Shown here: piece after piece, positions 1 through 7,750 of the stretch
Layout: each line of letters begins with the position of its first letter
Numbering within the stretch: the stretch's first letter is position 1
From: DAOUCP01 sp034432155
Lineage (GTDB): Bacteria > Chloroflexota > Anaerolineae > Epilineales > Epilineaceae
Assembly: GCA_034432155.1 (NCBI GenBank)
Contig: DAOUCP010000092.1
Coordinates: 1-26,802 of the forward strand
Length of the DNA stretch: 26,802 nt
Direction of reading: 5' to 3'
The notes under the pieces: model-generated
Told to the model about the DNA's origin: nothing
Seen by the model: only the letters and a program-made list of their open reading frames with translations
The model's database searches: none
Position numbers and translations under genes: made by a program

Positions 1-84
1 GCCGAGCGGTCGGGTGGGCCGTGGCGCGGTGCGCCAGGCGTCGCCGAGCGATCGGGTGGGCCCTGGCGCGGTGCGCCGGGTGAG
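1..84 (-). repeat. 42-bp tandem repeat inside the anti-sigma gene
   Basis: Bases 1-42 and 43-84 are near-identical 42-bp units, and a degenerate third unit follows to about base 126. The period is a multiple of three. On the coding (minus) strand it gives a 14-residue unit of the form RSATPGAPRHGPPD. More units may lie beyond the left edge. Confidence 0.75.
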
Positions 85-836
85 GCGCTGCGCCTGGGGC
101 CGGGAGGCGTCGCCGACCGCTGCGGACGGCCGCGACCGGGTTCCAGCGGCGTACCGTGCCCCGGCGCTGTCACTTGCCCGGTACCACGAGGCGTCCGCCA
201 CCGCGTGGCTGACGTTGCCGTCGGCGTCGGAGTCGCCGCTGTCCCGGCCGCACCGCCGGGGACCGCTCCCTCAGGCTCCACGGTGCGCCTTGGGGAGCCT
301 GCTGGGGGAAGATCCTGCTGCCCTGCGGCTGTGCCGGCCGGTGCCGTTACGTTTGGCACAGGCACCCGTGCGCCGCGAGACGCCGACGGGGCAGGCGTTG
401 CCGGCGGAGGAGTCACATGCATCGGCGGGCGCGGCAGCTCCGGACGCAGTCGATGGATGGCATGACGCACCCTGTCGCGCACCGGGGGAACCGCCGCCAC
501 GCCGGCGACAGCCAGGGCGATCCCCCCCGCGGCCGCCACCCAGAGCACCAACGCGCTCGCCCCACCAGCCGCCAGCCGGGCCACCCAGCGTCGGCGTGCG
601 GTCGTGTGCCCGAGGATGCGCGGCGCTACCGCGGCCCAGTCCGCCTGTCGGCTGGGCTCGGCTTGAGTCACGTACGTCCGAGTGCCGGCTAAGATCGCCT
701 CAGCCTCGACCTGCGCCTTACGTAGGCGTGCCGCGCACTGGGGGCAGCCGGCCGCGTGGGCCTCGATCCGTGCTCGCTCGGCGGTTGGCAGCACATCGAG
801 CGCGTAGTCCACGAGCGCTTCCAACGGCAAATGCAT
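1..836 (-). CDS. Zinc-finger anti-sigma factor, C-terminus cut by window edge
   Basis: This gene encodes the membrane-anchored partner of the ECF sigma factor just upstream; such proteins hold the sigma factor inactive until an envelope signal arrives. The frame is open from ATG at 836 to base 1 (278 codons) with no stop, so the C-terminus is missing. Residues 27-34 read HAAGCPQC, the H-x3-C-x2-C zinc motif of anti-sigma (zf-HC2/ZAS) domains. One membrane segment spans about residues 85-118. The outer part is rich in Pro, Thr, Ala, Gly and Arg and ends, at the window edge, in a 14-residue tandem repeat. The start lies 7 nt after the sigma stop and is preceded by GGTGG, so the two are probably translationally coupled. 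The family is clear; the signal sensed is unknown. Confidence 0.85.
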   Translation of the reverse strand, partial: MHLPLEALVDYALDVLPTAERARIEAHAAGCPQCAARLRKAQVEAEAILAGTRTYVTQAEPSRQADWAAVAPRILGHTTARRRWVARLAAGGASALVLWVAAAGGIALAVAGVAAVPPVRDRVRHAIHRLRPELPRPPMHVTPPPATPAPSASRGARVPVPNVTAPAGTAAGQQDLPPAGSPRRTVEPEGAVPGGAAGTAATPTPTATSATRWRTPRGTGQVTAPGHGTPLEPGRGRPQRSATPPGPRRSASPGAPRQGPPDRSATPGAPRHGPPDRS

Positions 837-843
837 GGCCACC

Positions 844-1434
844 TCAGACCGTCTCACTCGGTTCCTCGGTCGCCTCACCGGCCAGCGCTTGGCGCATGGC
901 CAGCACCGCCGCTCGCACGCGGGCCTGGGCGGTCCGCAAAGGCACACCGAGCACTTGTCCCAGCTCCGCGTAGCTCAAGCCCTCGACCGCCCGCAACACC
1001 AGCGCCTCGCGCTGCCGCTCGGTGAGGCTCGCCAAGGCGCGACCGATTCGGTCTCGCTCGTCCACGGCAACGAGTGCTGCCGCCAACTGGTGCTCCGTGG
1101 CCGGCTGGTGACCGGCCAGCCAGTCAACAATGCGCCGCATGCCGAGCCGCTGGCGGCGGGCGCGATCACGGCAGCGGTTCACAGTGATGGCGTGCAACCA
1201 CGTGGCAAAGGCCGCCCGATCAGGATCGAAGCGATCCAGGTGGGTCAGGGCATACACCATCACATCCTGCATCACGTCCTCCGCCTCGGCAGCATCAGCC
1301 AGCAGGCCCCGCGCCAGCCGGAACACCCGGGTTCGGTGACGCTCGTAGATGAGCCGCAGCGCCGCCTCGTCCCCGGCACGGGCCTGGCGGAGCAGCTCAG
1401 CGCTCGGGGCGGGGTCGGAAGGGTGCTCGGCCAC
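844..1434 (-). CDS. ECF-family RNA polymerase sigma factor
   Basis: This is a 196-residue sigma-70 family extracytoplasmic-function factor that directs RNA polymerase to a stress or envelope regulon. Region 2 covers about residues 11-80, with the helix around DEAALRLIYERHRTRVFRLA, then AEDVMQDVMVYAL, and FATWLHAITVNRCRDRARRQ at its end. Region 4 covers about residues 125-185, including LTERQREALVLRAVEGLSYA and then GQVLGVPLRTAQARV as its helix-turn-helix. The start is GTG at 1434; an in-frame TGA lies 12 nt further upstream, so no longer start is possible. The ribosome site is poor. It is followed after 7 nt by its anti-sigma gene and lies 111 nt after the permease stop. Its subgroup and target promoters cannot be told from the sequence. 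Confidence 0.92.
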   Translation of the reverse strand: MAEHPSDPAPSAELLRQARAGDEAALRLIYERHRTRVFRLARGLLADAAEAEDVMQDVMVYALTHLDRFDPDRAAFATWLHAITVNRCRDRARRQRLGMRRIVDWLAGHQPATEHQLAAALVAVDERDRIGRALASLTERQREALVLRAVEGLSYAELGQVLGVPLRTAQARVRAAVLAMRQALAGEATEEPSETV

Positions 1435-1545
1435 GCGCGGTGCTCATGGCTGATACGTACTGCTGCCTCGGAATGATGCGTGACGCCAGCGGGCGGCCAG
1501 GTGGGAGCCCCCAGTGGGCCATCCGCCGGGCGGCCAGGGTGCGCC

Positions 1546-2838
1546 CTACGGGGTATTCAGCCGCCCGAACCATGCGGCGTAGAGCACACTGGCTACGATC
1601 ACCGTGATCAGAGCGACGGGCAGGCCACGCCTGAGCCACAAGAGAGGCGTGATCGGATTGCGCGTGCGCTCGCTGACACCCGCTACGATGACGTTGGCTG
1701 TCGCCCCGATGATCGTCGAATTGCCGCCAAGACCGGCGCCGATTGCCAGGGCCCACCAGAGGGCCGGTCCACCCCAGCCGGCAGCGATGACCTGCTGGAT
1801 CACCGGGATCATGGTGATCACCACCGGGATGTTGTCCACCACGCCCGAGACGATCGCCACCCCCCACATCATCGCCAGGCCAACGATCAGCGGATTGGCA
1901 TCACACATGCCGACGACCAGCTTGGCTAGCGCCTGCAGTACCCCGGCCGCCTCCAGCCCACCGACCATAACGAAGAGGCCGGCGAAGAATAGGAGCACGC
2001 CCCACTCCACCTCGCCCAGGACGGCGTTGATGTCCGGCCTCAGCCAGAGCAGCGCCAGTGCTGCGCCCGACAGGGCCACAAACGCCGGGGAGACACCGAG
2101 GGTGCCCTGCACGAAGAATAGGAGGATGGTGCCCGCCAAGACGATCAACAGTCTTCGCAACGACGCCCGGTCGCGGATCGTCTCGTCGGCGCGGAGGCGC
2201 CGCAGCAAGTCCGGGTTACTCTCACCCGCCCCAAGGTCGGCCCGAAAGGCCCACCGCACCGCTACCAGCGCCGCCAGCCAGACCACCAGCGTGATCGGCC
2301 CCAGGCTCACCAGGAATTGGGTGAAGCTGAATCGCGCCGCCGACGCGATGAGCACATTTGGCGGATCGCCGACGAGCGTCGCCACGCCGCCAATGTTGGC
2401 CAGAAGCGCTTCGGCCACCAGGTACGGCACCGCACTCAGGCCCAATACCTCGGCGATCATCACTGTCGCCGGCGCCATGAGAACAACGGTGGTGACATTG
2501 TCGAGAAACATCGACAGGACGCTGGCCGTGGCGCCCAGGAGTCCGAGCAGGAGCCAGGGTCGGCCGCCGGATATCTGCGCCGTTGTAATGGCCACGTACT
2601 CGAAGAAGCCTGTTCGCTCCAGCATGCGCACGATGATCATCATCCCCAACAGCAGACCGAGGGTATGGAAGTCGATGGCCGCGATGGCCTGCTCCTCGGT
2701 GTAGAAACCCATGAGGTGGCCGACCAGCATCATCGCCCCCGCGCCACACGCCGCGGCGATCACCCGGTGGACCCGATCGGCGAGGGTGGCCGTCAGCGTG
2801 ACCGCGAAGATCAGGCAGACTACAACCTGGGGCACCAT
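1546..2838 (-). CDS. ArsB/NhaD-type anion or Na+/H+ permease
   Basis: This 430-residue, almost wholly hydrophobic inner-membrane protein belongs to the ArsB/NhaD (ion transporter) superfamily. Two family hallmarks appear in inverted-topology halves: VGDPPNVLIASAA at about residues 155-168, and GLGGNSTIIGATANVIVAGV in the second half. FLDNVTTVVLMAPAT and VDNIPVVITMIPVI are the matching D-N-x-x helix-break motifs. Around 11-12 membrane segments are expected. The substrate cannot be assigned: relatives move arsenite, Na+/H+ or dicarboxylates. No ars genes are nearby. It begins 15 nt after the CBS-protein stop, which suggests one operon and possibly control of the transporter by the CBS protein. 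The ribosome site before ATG 2838 is weak, consistent with translational coupling. Confidence 0.88.
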   Translation of the reverse strand: MVPQVVVCLIFAVTLTATLADRVHRVIAAACGAGAMMLVGHLMGFYTEEQAIAAIDFHTLGLLLGMMIIVRMLERTGFFEYVAITTAQISGGRPWLLLGLLGATASVLSMFLDNVTTVVLMAPATVMIAEVLGLSAVPYLVAEALLANIGGVATLVGDPPNVLIASAARFSFTQFLVSLGPITLVVWLAALVAVRWAFRADLGAGESNPDLLRRLRADETIRDRASLRRLLIVLAGTILLFFVQGTLGVSPAFVALSGAALALLWLRPDINAVLGEVEWGVLLFFAGLFVMVGGLEAAGVLQALAKLVVGMCDANPLIVGLAMMWGVAIVSGVVDNIPVVITMIPVIQQVIAAGWGGPALWWALAIGAGLGGNSTIIGATANVIVAGVSERTRNPITPLLWLRRGLPVALITVIVASVLYAAWFGRLNTP

Positions 2839-2853
2839 GACCGATCGGGCAGC

Positions 2854-3339
2854 CTAGCGCCGACCCGCCGGCGCAGATGAGGAATGTGGCGCTAACCACT
2901 CGCACAAGAGCGCCGTGCCAACGTCCGCCCGCGAGGCAATGCCCACCAGGCGGCCCTGGTCGTCCACGACGCAGATGTCGTTGACGCTCTGTCGCTGCAG
3001 CAACGCGGCCGCCAGCATCAGGCCCGTGCCGCGCTCCGCGGCCACTGGTTCGTGCATGATGAGCCGCACCGGAGTCTCGAGCTGCGCCGGCTCCGGCGCC
3101 GCCGGGTGTAAGTCGCCTAGGTGCGCCAGGAACTCGATGTCGTCGATGAGGGCCACGAAGTCCGGTAGAAACGCCTGGAGAACGTCGGCGATGGACACCA
3201 TGCCGACGAGCACGCCGCGGTCATCGACCACCGGCAGCGTCCCGACCTGATGCCAAGCCATGCGCTTGGCAGCGTCGAGGACCGTTGCCGTGACCGGAAT
3301 TGAGACCACTTCTGTCTTCATGCACTCCTCGATGGGCAT
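2854..3339 (-). CDS. Two-CBS-domain regulatory protein
   Basis: This 161-residue soluble protein consists of one Bateman pair. CBS1 covers about residues 1-58 (TATVLDAAKRMAWHQVGTLP, VVDDRGVLVGMVSIADVL). CBS2 covers about residues 88-150 (VRLIMHEPVAAERGTGLMLA, then ICVVDDQGRLVGIASRADV). Such pairs usually bind adenine nucleotides and act as energy or nucleotide sensors. There is no attached catalytic domain. It is the first gene of the unit with the permease, so a role in gating or controlling that transporter is a reasonable inference. The start is ATG at 3339. Confidence 0.88.
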   Translation of the reverse strand: MPIEECMKTEVVSIPVTATVLDAAKRMAWHQVGTLPVVDDRGVLVGMVSIADVLQAFLPDFVALIDDIEFLAHLGDLHPAAPEPAQLETPVRLIMHEPVAAERGTGLMLAAALLQRQSVNDICVVDDQGRLVGIASRADVGTALLCEWLAPHSSSAPAGRR

Positions 3340-3376
3340 AGCTCGCGTCTCTCCGTGGCCCAGTGTGGGGTTTGCG

Positions 3377-3382
3377 ATTCTA
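3377..3382 (-). promoter_or_regulatory. Possible -10 box for the CBS-permease operon
   Basis: TAGAAT on the minus strand (3382 down to 3377) ends 37 nt before the CBS ATG and matches the TANAAT boxes before other genes here. No convincing -35 is seen at 16-18 bp. The rest of 3383-3628, between the divergent CBS and nucleotidase genes, shows nothing else that I recognise. Confidence 0.35.
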
Positions 3383-3628
3383 CGGGGAAGTCAACCTGCG
3401 CGCCAGCAGCGCACTCGATGGTCGCGGACGAGGCGGCAAGCCAAACGGGCTCGACCGATGACCTGCGGGCGTCGCGGCAGCGACGGCCACGTTGTAGACC
3501 GTCTCTGGACCCACGGTCACGGGTGGCCGCGCCCCTCCCCAACCTCGTCCGCCGGCCCGTCCCCGCCCACCTTGCCCATGGCGTCCTGCGTTGGCACACT
3601 GAGGCAGAACCAGACCAAGGAGGCAACG

Positions 3629-5884
3629 GTGCACCGAATGCTTCGCCCGACGTCGATGGCATGGCTGGCGGTCGTTGGCCTTGTGGCATCCCTGGCTGGC
3701 CCCGCCCGATCGGCTGACCCTGTGGGGCGCAGGGCCAGGGCCGGCTCAGCGGCCGGCCCCATCGCCCCGATGGCACAGGTTGTGCCAGGCAAGCCGATCA
3801 CCCTGACCATCCTGCACACCAACGACGTCCACGCCCATGTCGACGAGTGGGTGACTGGCGGCATCACCGTTGGCGGCGTCGCCCGGTTGGCTACCGCCGT
3901 CCGAAGCATCCGCGCCAGTGGCGAGAATGTGCTGCTCCTCGATGCCGGCGATCAGTTCATGGGCACCTTGTTTTACACCGTCTACAAGTCCGAGATTCTG
4001 ACGGCCACCATGAATGCTCTCGGTTACGATGCGATGGTCGTCGGCAATCACGAATTCGACGCTGGCCCCGACGAGCTGGCGCGCTTCATCAGCGGCGCCC
4101 ACTTCCCGGTCTTAGGCGCCAACATCGAGGTGACCGCCGAGGATTCGCCCTTGGCCGGGCGTCTGGCGGCCACAGCGGTCATCACCATGGCCAACGAACC
4201 GGTAGGCCTGGTTGGCCTGACTACCGATGAGACGCCCAGCCTTTCCAGTTCCGGCCCGGACATCGAGTTTGGCGACCCCGTTTCGGCCGCGCGTCTGGCA
4301 GTGGCCGAGTTTGCCGAGCGGGGCATCGACAAGATCGTCGCCCTCACGCATCTCGGCTACACCAATGACATGGCCCTGGCTCGCGCCGTGCCCCAGCTGG
4401 ACGTCATCGTCGGCGGACACAGCCACACCTTGTTGCGCAATCCCCCCGATGGCGCTGCTGGCCCCTACCCCACGGTGGTCGAGACCGCCAGCGGCGAGCG
4501 CACCCTCATCGTCAGCGCTGGTGAGTGGGGCCAGTATCTGGGCCACTTGGTGGTCACGTTCGACGGCCAGGGCCGTGTCCAACGCTTCGGTGGCAACCCC
4601 ATTCGCCTCGACTCCGCAGTCGCCAAGGATCCCGAGCTGGAGGCGCTGGTGGCGCGTTACCGGGCACCGCTCGAGACGTACCGGCGACGGGTGATCGGCG
4701 AGTCGACGGTGGATCTACCCATCCGCGAGGGACAGGATCAGGTCTGCCGCGTTGGCGAGTGCCTGATCGGCAACCTGGTCGCCGACGCAGTGCGCGAGCG
4801 GGCGGAGTTCATGGACTGGGAGCACACCTACGTGAGCATCCTGAACGGTGGTAGTTTCCGAGCCGCCCTGGCTGCTGGGCCGATCACCCTGGGCGACGTC
4901 ATGGAGGTTCTGCCGTTCGGCAACACTCTGGCCACCTTGGCCATCACCGGTACCTACCTCGTCCAGGCTCTCGAGAACGGTGTGGGCCGCTATCCCGAGC
5001 AATCCGGGCGGTTCCCGCAAGTGTCGGGCTTGCGCTTCGAGTGGCATCCGGATCAGCCGCCGGGCTCGCGGATTGCCGCCGTGCGTGTCTGGGACTGGGA
5101 CTTTGAGCGTTGGTTGCCGCTCGACCCGAACGCCATCTACTGGGTGGCTACCAACGACTTCTTGCGTCGCGGCGGCGACGGTTACACCGTGTTTCGCGAT
5201 TTCGCCATCGAGCCGTACGATTTCGGGCCGCCGTTGGATGAGGTTCTCATCGACTACATCCTCGAACACTCCCCGATCCATCCCCGCCTGGAGGGACGGA
5301 TCCGACGCGCCCACTGGCAGCTCTTTGTGCCGCTGGCGCTTCAGAGCGGCGAGCCTGCCGCGCATCCGCCGATGACGGAGGACGAGTACGCTGTGCTGCG
5401 GACCACCATCCAGCATCAGTGGCCCATCACGTCGTCACTGCCCAGCCGCTTCGTGATCGCCGATCATACCGCGATGCCAGCCATGCTGTTCTACGACGAG
5501 GACGATCCGTACGAATACCTCGCGCAGGCCCTGCCAGGCCTGCAACGCGCGACGTACGGGGATTTCGTGGCCCGGAATGTCACCGCCACCAGACTCGAAG
5601 ATCGCTTCGGCCTGCATCGGCCGGTCGTCCTGATCGCGGAGCGCGAGATCGAGGAGATCTTCGGCACCGAGCCTGGTGGCTGGGACGCATTCTACGAGCG
5701 CTATCCGGGCGCCCAGGGAATCATGAATGTGTCTCGACCCGGCATGAGCCCCGACGGCCGGCAGGCTCTCGTCTACCTCGGCAACCAGGCCCACTATCTG
5801 GCTGGCGCCGGCCACATGTTCCTCCTCGCCCGCACGAGCGACGGCTGGCGCGTGGCGGCCGGGGTCATGCTTTGGATCTCATAG
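3629..5884 (+). CDS. Secreted 5'-nucleotidase (UshA/YfkN family) with extra C-terminal domain
   Basis: This exported 751-residue metallophosphoesterase probably releases phosphate from nucleotides or related phosphoesters outside the membrane. The start is GTG 3629, with AAGGAGG (3617-3623) 5 nt upstream; ATG 3638 is the alternative. A signal peptide ends near ARSA-DP (about residue 29). Metal-site motifs are NDVHAH (D66, H68), GDQF, GNHE (G139-E142) and GGHSH (262-266). The C-terminal nucleotidase domain includes NGGSFRAAL (from 406) and GRFPQVSGLRFEW. About 180 further residues follow that are not part of the standard fold. They end in a block at about 684-751 with GWDAFYERYPGAQGI, QALVYLGNQ and a final VMLWIS, which resembles a domain seen in stand-alone uncharacterised proteins. 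It ends 2 nt before the deaminase start. Confidence 0.93.
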   Translation: MHRMLRPTSMAWLAVVGLVASLAGPARSADPVGRRARAGSAAGPIAPMAQVVPGKPITLTILHTNDVHAHVDEWVTGGITVGGVARLATAVRSIRASGENVLLLDAGDQFMGTLFYTVYKSEILTATMNALGYDAMVVGNHEFDAGPDELARFISGAHFPVLGANIEVTAEDSPLAGRLAATAVITMANEPVGLVGLTTDETPSLSSSGPDIEFGDPVSAARLAVAEFAERGIDKIVALTHLGYTNDMALARAVPQLDVIVGGHSHTLLRNPPDGAAGPYPTVVETASGERTLIVSAGEWGQYLGHLVVTFDGQGRVQRFGGNPIRLDSAVAKDPELEALVARYRAPLETYRRRVIGESTVDLPIREGQDQVCRVGECLIGNLVADAVRERAEFMDWEHTYVSILNGGSFRAALAAGPITLGDVMEVLPFGNTLATLAITGTYLVQALENGVGRYPEQSGRFPQVSGLRFEWHPDQPPGSRIAAVRVWDWDFERWLPLDPNAIYWVATNDFLRRGGDGYTVFRDFAIEPYDFGPPLDEVLIDYILEHSPIHPRLEGRIRRAHWQLFVPLALQSGEPAAHPPMTEDEYAVLRTTIQHQWPITSSLPSRFVIADHTAMPAMLFYDEDDPYEYLAQALPGLQRATYGDFVARNVTATRLEDRFGLHRPVVLIAEREIEEIFGTEPGGWDAFYERYPGAQGIMNVSRPGMSPDGRQALVYLGNQAHYLAGAGHMFLLARTSDGWRVAAGVMLWIS

Positions 5885-5886
5885 CC

Positions 5887-6321
5887 GTGAGACCGGACTG
5901 GGACAGCTACTTCATCGAGATCGCGACGGTGGTCGCCAAACGATCCACCTGCGATCGCGCGCTGGTCGGGGCAGTGATGGTGCGTGACAAACGCATCCTG
6001 ACCACCGGCTTCAACGGCTCGCCAAGCGGTCAGCCCCATTGCGACGAAGTCGGTCACTTGCTCCTCGAGGGTCACTGTGCCCGCACCCTTCACGCCGAGC
6101 TGAACGCCATCATCCAGGCGGCGCTGCATGGCATCTCGCTCGCCGGCGCCACGTGCTACCTCACCCACTTCCCGTGCCTGGGCTGCGCCAAGGCGATGGC
6201 CAACGCCGGCATCGTTCGTGTGGTCTATCGCGACGCGTATCGCATGGACCATTACGCCGTGGAGGTGATGGAACGGGCCGGTATCCAGATTGACCACTGG
6301 CAGGGCGAGTCGGCTGCGTGA
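5887..6321 (+). CDS. dCMP deaminase family protein (ComEB-like)
   Basis: This 144-residue cytosolic zinc deaminase is of the deoxycytidylate deaminase type, converting dCMP to dUMP for thymidylate synthesis. The zinc and catalytic site are visible: H69-A-E71 in LHAELNAI and C97-x2-C100 in FPCLGC. Flanking family signatures are STCDRALVGAVMV, GFNGSPSG, HCDEVGH and NAGIVRVVYRDAYR. The start is taken as GTG 5887, two bases after the nucleotidase stop; TTG 5872 in the same frame would add five residues. No good ribosome site is seen, so translation is probably coupled to the nucleotidase gene. Substrate specificity within the family is by resemblance only. Confidence 0.9.
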   Translation: MRPDWDSYFIEIATVVAKRSTCDRALVGAVMVRDKRILTTGFNGSPSGQPHCDEVGHLLLEGHCARTLHAELNAIIQAALHGISLAGATCYLTHFPCLGCAKAMANAGIVRVVYRDAYRMDHYAVEVMERAGIQIDHWQGESAA

Positions 6322-6355
6322 CGCCTGGCCGCATGGTGCGTCCTGGTTCTTGGGA

Positions 6356-7750
6356 ATGACCGAGCATCGCCGTTGGCCAGCCGGGGCAACGCATCGGATA
6401 AGCTCCGCCGCCAGTGGCCGCCGAGACCTGGTTTTCCCGACCGGTGTGGCATGTGCTGGCCTCGCCGGGATGCTGGTCTCGCTGCTCCTGTCGCCAGCGG
6501 CCGCGGCCCGCCTGGCAAGCGTCGGCACCCGACCGGTGGCCGTGTTGACCGCGGCCGACGGTCGGTACGCTCGTGACCCGTCCGTGGTGCAGCTCCTGGA
6601 CGCCATCGACTTCGACCGCTGCCAGCGCGACCTGCGCCGCCTGACCGGGGTGGAGAGCATCTGCGCCGGCCGCCGTTGTGGGACGATCACCAACCGCCTG
6701 ACGGGTAGCGCCGACCTCGAACTGGCGATGGATTACGTGCTCGCCGAACTGCGCGATGGGGGGTACGCGCCCGAGATCGAGGCATGGCGTGCCCAGCAAG
6801 TGGCCGATCGGAATATGCTGGTTCGCAAGACAGGTGTCGTCTCCCCGACGGAGGAAGTGTTCGTCGTGGCTCACGTGGACGGCGTCGGCACCTGTCCGGG
6901 CCCGCGCTGTCCGGCGGCGGACGACAACGGCAGCGGTACCGTGGCCGCCCTGGAAGTGGCACGCGTCTTTGCCGAAGCCCTCTTTGCCCGCACGGTGGTG
7001 ATCCTCTTCACCACGGGCGAAGAGCAGGGCATGGTGGGGGCCCATGCCTTCCTCGCTCGACACCCAGGAAACGAGTTGGCGGCCATCCACAGCCTGATCA
7101 ATGTCGACATGCTGGGCTATGACGGCAATGGCGACAACGTGATGGAGCTCTACCATGGCGGCCACCGCCCCTCGGTGGAGCGGGCCCAGCGAATCGAGCG
7201 GACCATCGCGACCTATGTGCCCGGGCTCCGGCCGCGGCTGGATCCGGGCTGTGGCTGAGGCGATGTGATCCCCTTCCGTGAGAAGGGTGTGCCGGCCGTT
7301 TTGCAGATCGAAGACAAGACGGGCGACTTCAATCCCCAGTATCATCGGCAAGGAGACACGCTGGCCAACATGACCCTTGGCTACTGGCAGGATCACATCC
7401 GGGCGCTCACGGCGGCAGCCGCGGTGCTGGCGGAACCGGTGCCGCTTGTCCTCCCGAGTCCGACCGTCCCAGCCAGCGGCACACCGTCGCTGCCTGCCAC
7501 TACCGCCACCAGCCCGCCAGCCAGCTCTACTGCCACCAGTACCAGCCCGCCAGCCAGCGCCACCGCCCGGCTGACGGAGGAGCCCACCTCCGCGGCCTCC
7601 CGCACGCCGTCGACAACGCACGAACCCACGACGGCGATCGCCACACCGTCCATGACCCAAGCGCCGACGACGACGCGCGGCGCGCCAACCGCCCGCGCCA
7701 CGCCGACCGACGTGCGCCTGCTGCTGCCGGTGCTGCTCAGGCGGGAGTGA
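6356..7750 (+). pseudogene. Exported M28 zinc peptidase interrupted by an in-frame TGA
   Basis: One frame from ATG 6356 to TGA 7748-7750 reads as an M28-family metallopeptidase, except for a single TGA at 7256-7258 (codon 301). Before it are a signal anchor (about residues 26-52), H173-V-D175, the DDNGSG motif (189-194), the catalytic pair E222-E223 in TTGEEQG, and D251 in NVDMLGYD. After it the family sequence continues without a shift: DVIPFREKGVPAVL, then NPQYHRQGDT, whose His is the expected last zinc ligand. A Thr/Ser/Pro/Ala-rich linker of about 90 residues follows and ends in LLLPVLLRRE. A product stopping at 7258 would lack that His. The cause could be a nonsense mutation (possibly Trp TGG to TGA), a sequencing error or recoding. 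The 3' end overlaps the convergent GT4 gene by 14 bp. Confidence 0.8.

Noticed and set aside
14..973. Long open frame on the plus strand opposite the anti-sigma and sigma genes
   Set aside because: Its product is Arg/Pro/Ala-rich without any motif, while the minus strand encodes clear domains; GC-rich DNA gives such antisense frames often.
3260..3628. Upstream extension of the nucleotidase frame
   Set aside because: The frame is open, but a strong ribosome site and a proper signal peptide fix the start at 3629; the extension would also overlap the divergent CBS gene.
7256..7290. Selenocysteine insertion at the peptidase TGA
   Set aside because: The downstream hairpin is short and its loop does not begin with the guanine expected in bacterial SECIS elements; no selenoprotein of this family is known to me.
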